Positions 7,678-7,739 of a stretch of 7,739 nucleotides of DNA are shown here, in pieces (within the stretch, counting starts at the first letter, position 1; each line of letters opens with the position of its first letter). A model generated the notes under the pieces. That model was not told the DNA's origin. It saw only the letters and a program-made list of their open reading frames with translations, and ran no database searches. Position numbers and translations under genes: made by a program. The DNA comes from Bifidobacteriaceae bacterium NR021. GTDB lineage: Bacteria; Actinomycetota; Actinomycetes; Actinomycetales; Bifidobacteriaceae. Location: assembly GCA_003585845.1 (NCBI GenBank), contig NQOP01000001.1, forward strand, positions 635,784-643,522. The letters are read 5' to 3'.

Positions 7678-7705
7678 GGATCACACCCGCGTATGCGGGA
7701 AACTC
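7678..7705 (-). CRISPR. Type I-E CRISPR repeat, single copy in window
   Basis: Read on the minus strand the 28-nt unit begins GAGTTTCCCGC, has a CCCGC-ATAC-GCGGG hairpin and ends TGTGATCC. From memory this closely resembles 28-nt type I-E repeats of Gram-positive bacteria, such as Streptococcus thermophilus CRISPR4, which also end in GTGATCC. The hairpin is the Cas6e substrate, and cleavage after GCGGG would leave an 8-nt TGTGATCC handle. Orientation puts crRNA sense on the minus strand, the same as cas3, so the leader should be beyond the right edge and this would be the leader-distal end. Only one copy is visible, so the array itself is inferred. Confidence 0.75.
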
Positions 7706-7739
7706 TATCAAAAGCGATTATACATCAACAACATTGTTA
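7706..7739 (-). CRISPR. Probable spacer, running to the window edge
   Basis: These are the 34 nt between the repeat and the right edge. Type I-E spacers are usually 32-33 nt, so a neighbouring repeat should begin about here. Position 7739 is A, not the G that opens the repeat in this orientation, so the spacer is at least 34 nt, or the next repeat is altered or absent. Its target cannot be told from the sequence alone. Confidence 0.5.

Overview
The window carries most of a canonical type I-E CRISPR-Cas operon, all on the minus strand. In transcription order it holds cas3, cse1 (casA/cas8e), cse2 (casB), cas7e (casC/cse4), cas5e (casD) and the 5' part of cas6e (casE/cse3), which runs off the left edge. 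No cas1 or cas2 is present; if the locus is complete they should lie beyond position 1, downstream of cas6e. Every gene looks intact, with readable ribosome binding sites and the expected catalytic motifs. The genes are tightly packed: 4 nt between cas3 and cse1, 22 nt between cse1 and cse2, 96 nt between cse2 and cas7e, 58 nt between cas7e and cas5e, and 0 nt between cas5e and cas6e.

The right end (7482-7739) is non-coding. Moving away from cas3, it holds a plausible promoter zone, a perfect 12-bp inverted repeat whose arms are each a TTGA-N3-TCAA dyad, and a small hairpin that imitates the core of the CRISPR repeat. It ends with one recognisable 28-nt type I-E repeat (7678-7705) and 34 nt of probable spacer. 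The repeat sense is the minus strand, so the array, if there is one, should have its leader beyond the right edge and its leader-distal end facing cas3.

The parts fit one pathway. Cas6e cuts pre-crRNA at the repeat hairpin. Cse1, Cse2, Cas7e, Cas5e and Cas6e form Cascade on the crRNA. Cse1 reads the PAM and recruits Cas3, whose HD nuclease and helicase domains degrade the target DNA.

The organism is probably a low-GC or AT-biased Gram-positive-like bacterium. Shine-Dalgarno sequences are AGGAGG-like, the DNA is visibly AT-rich, and the repeat ending GTGATCC resembles type I-E repeats of lactic acid bacteria and Bifidobacteriaceae. A vaginal Bifidobacteriaceae such as Gardnerella is my best guess, but this is inference only. 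I see no new defence system here; the second-look items are the regulatory-looking repeats and the CRISPR remnant upstream of cas3.
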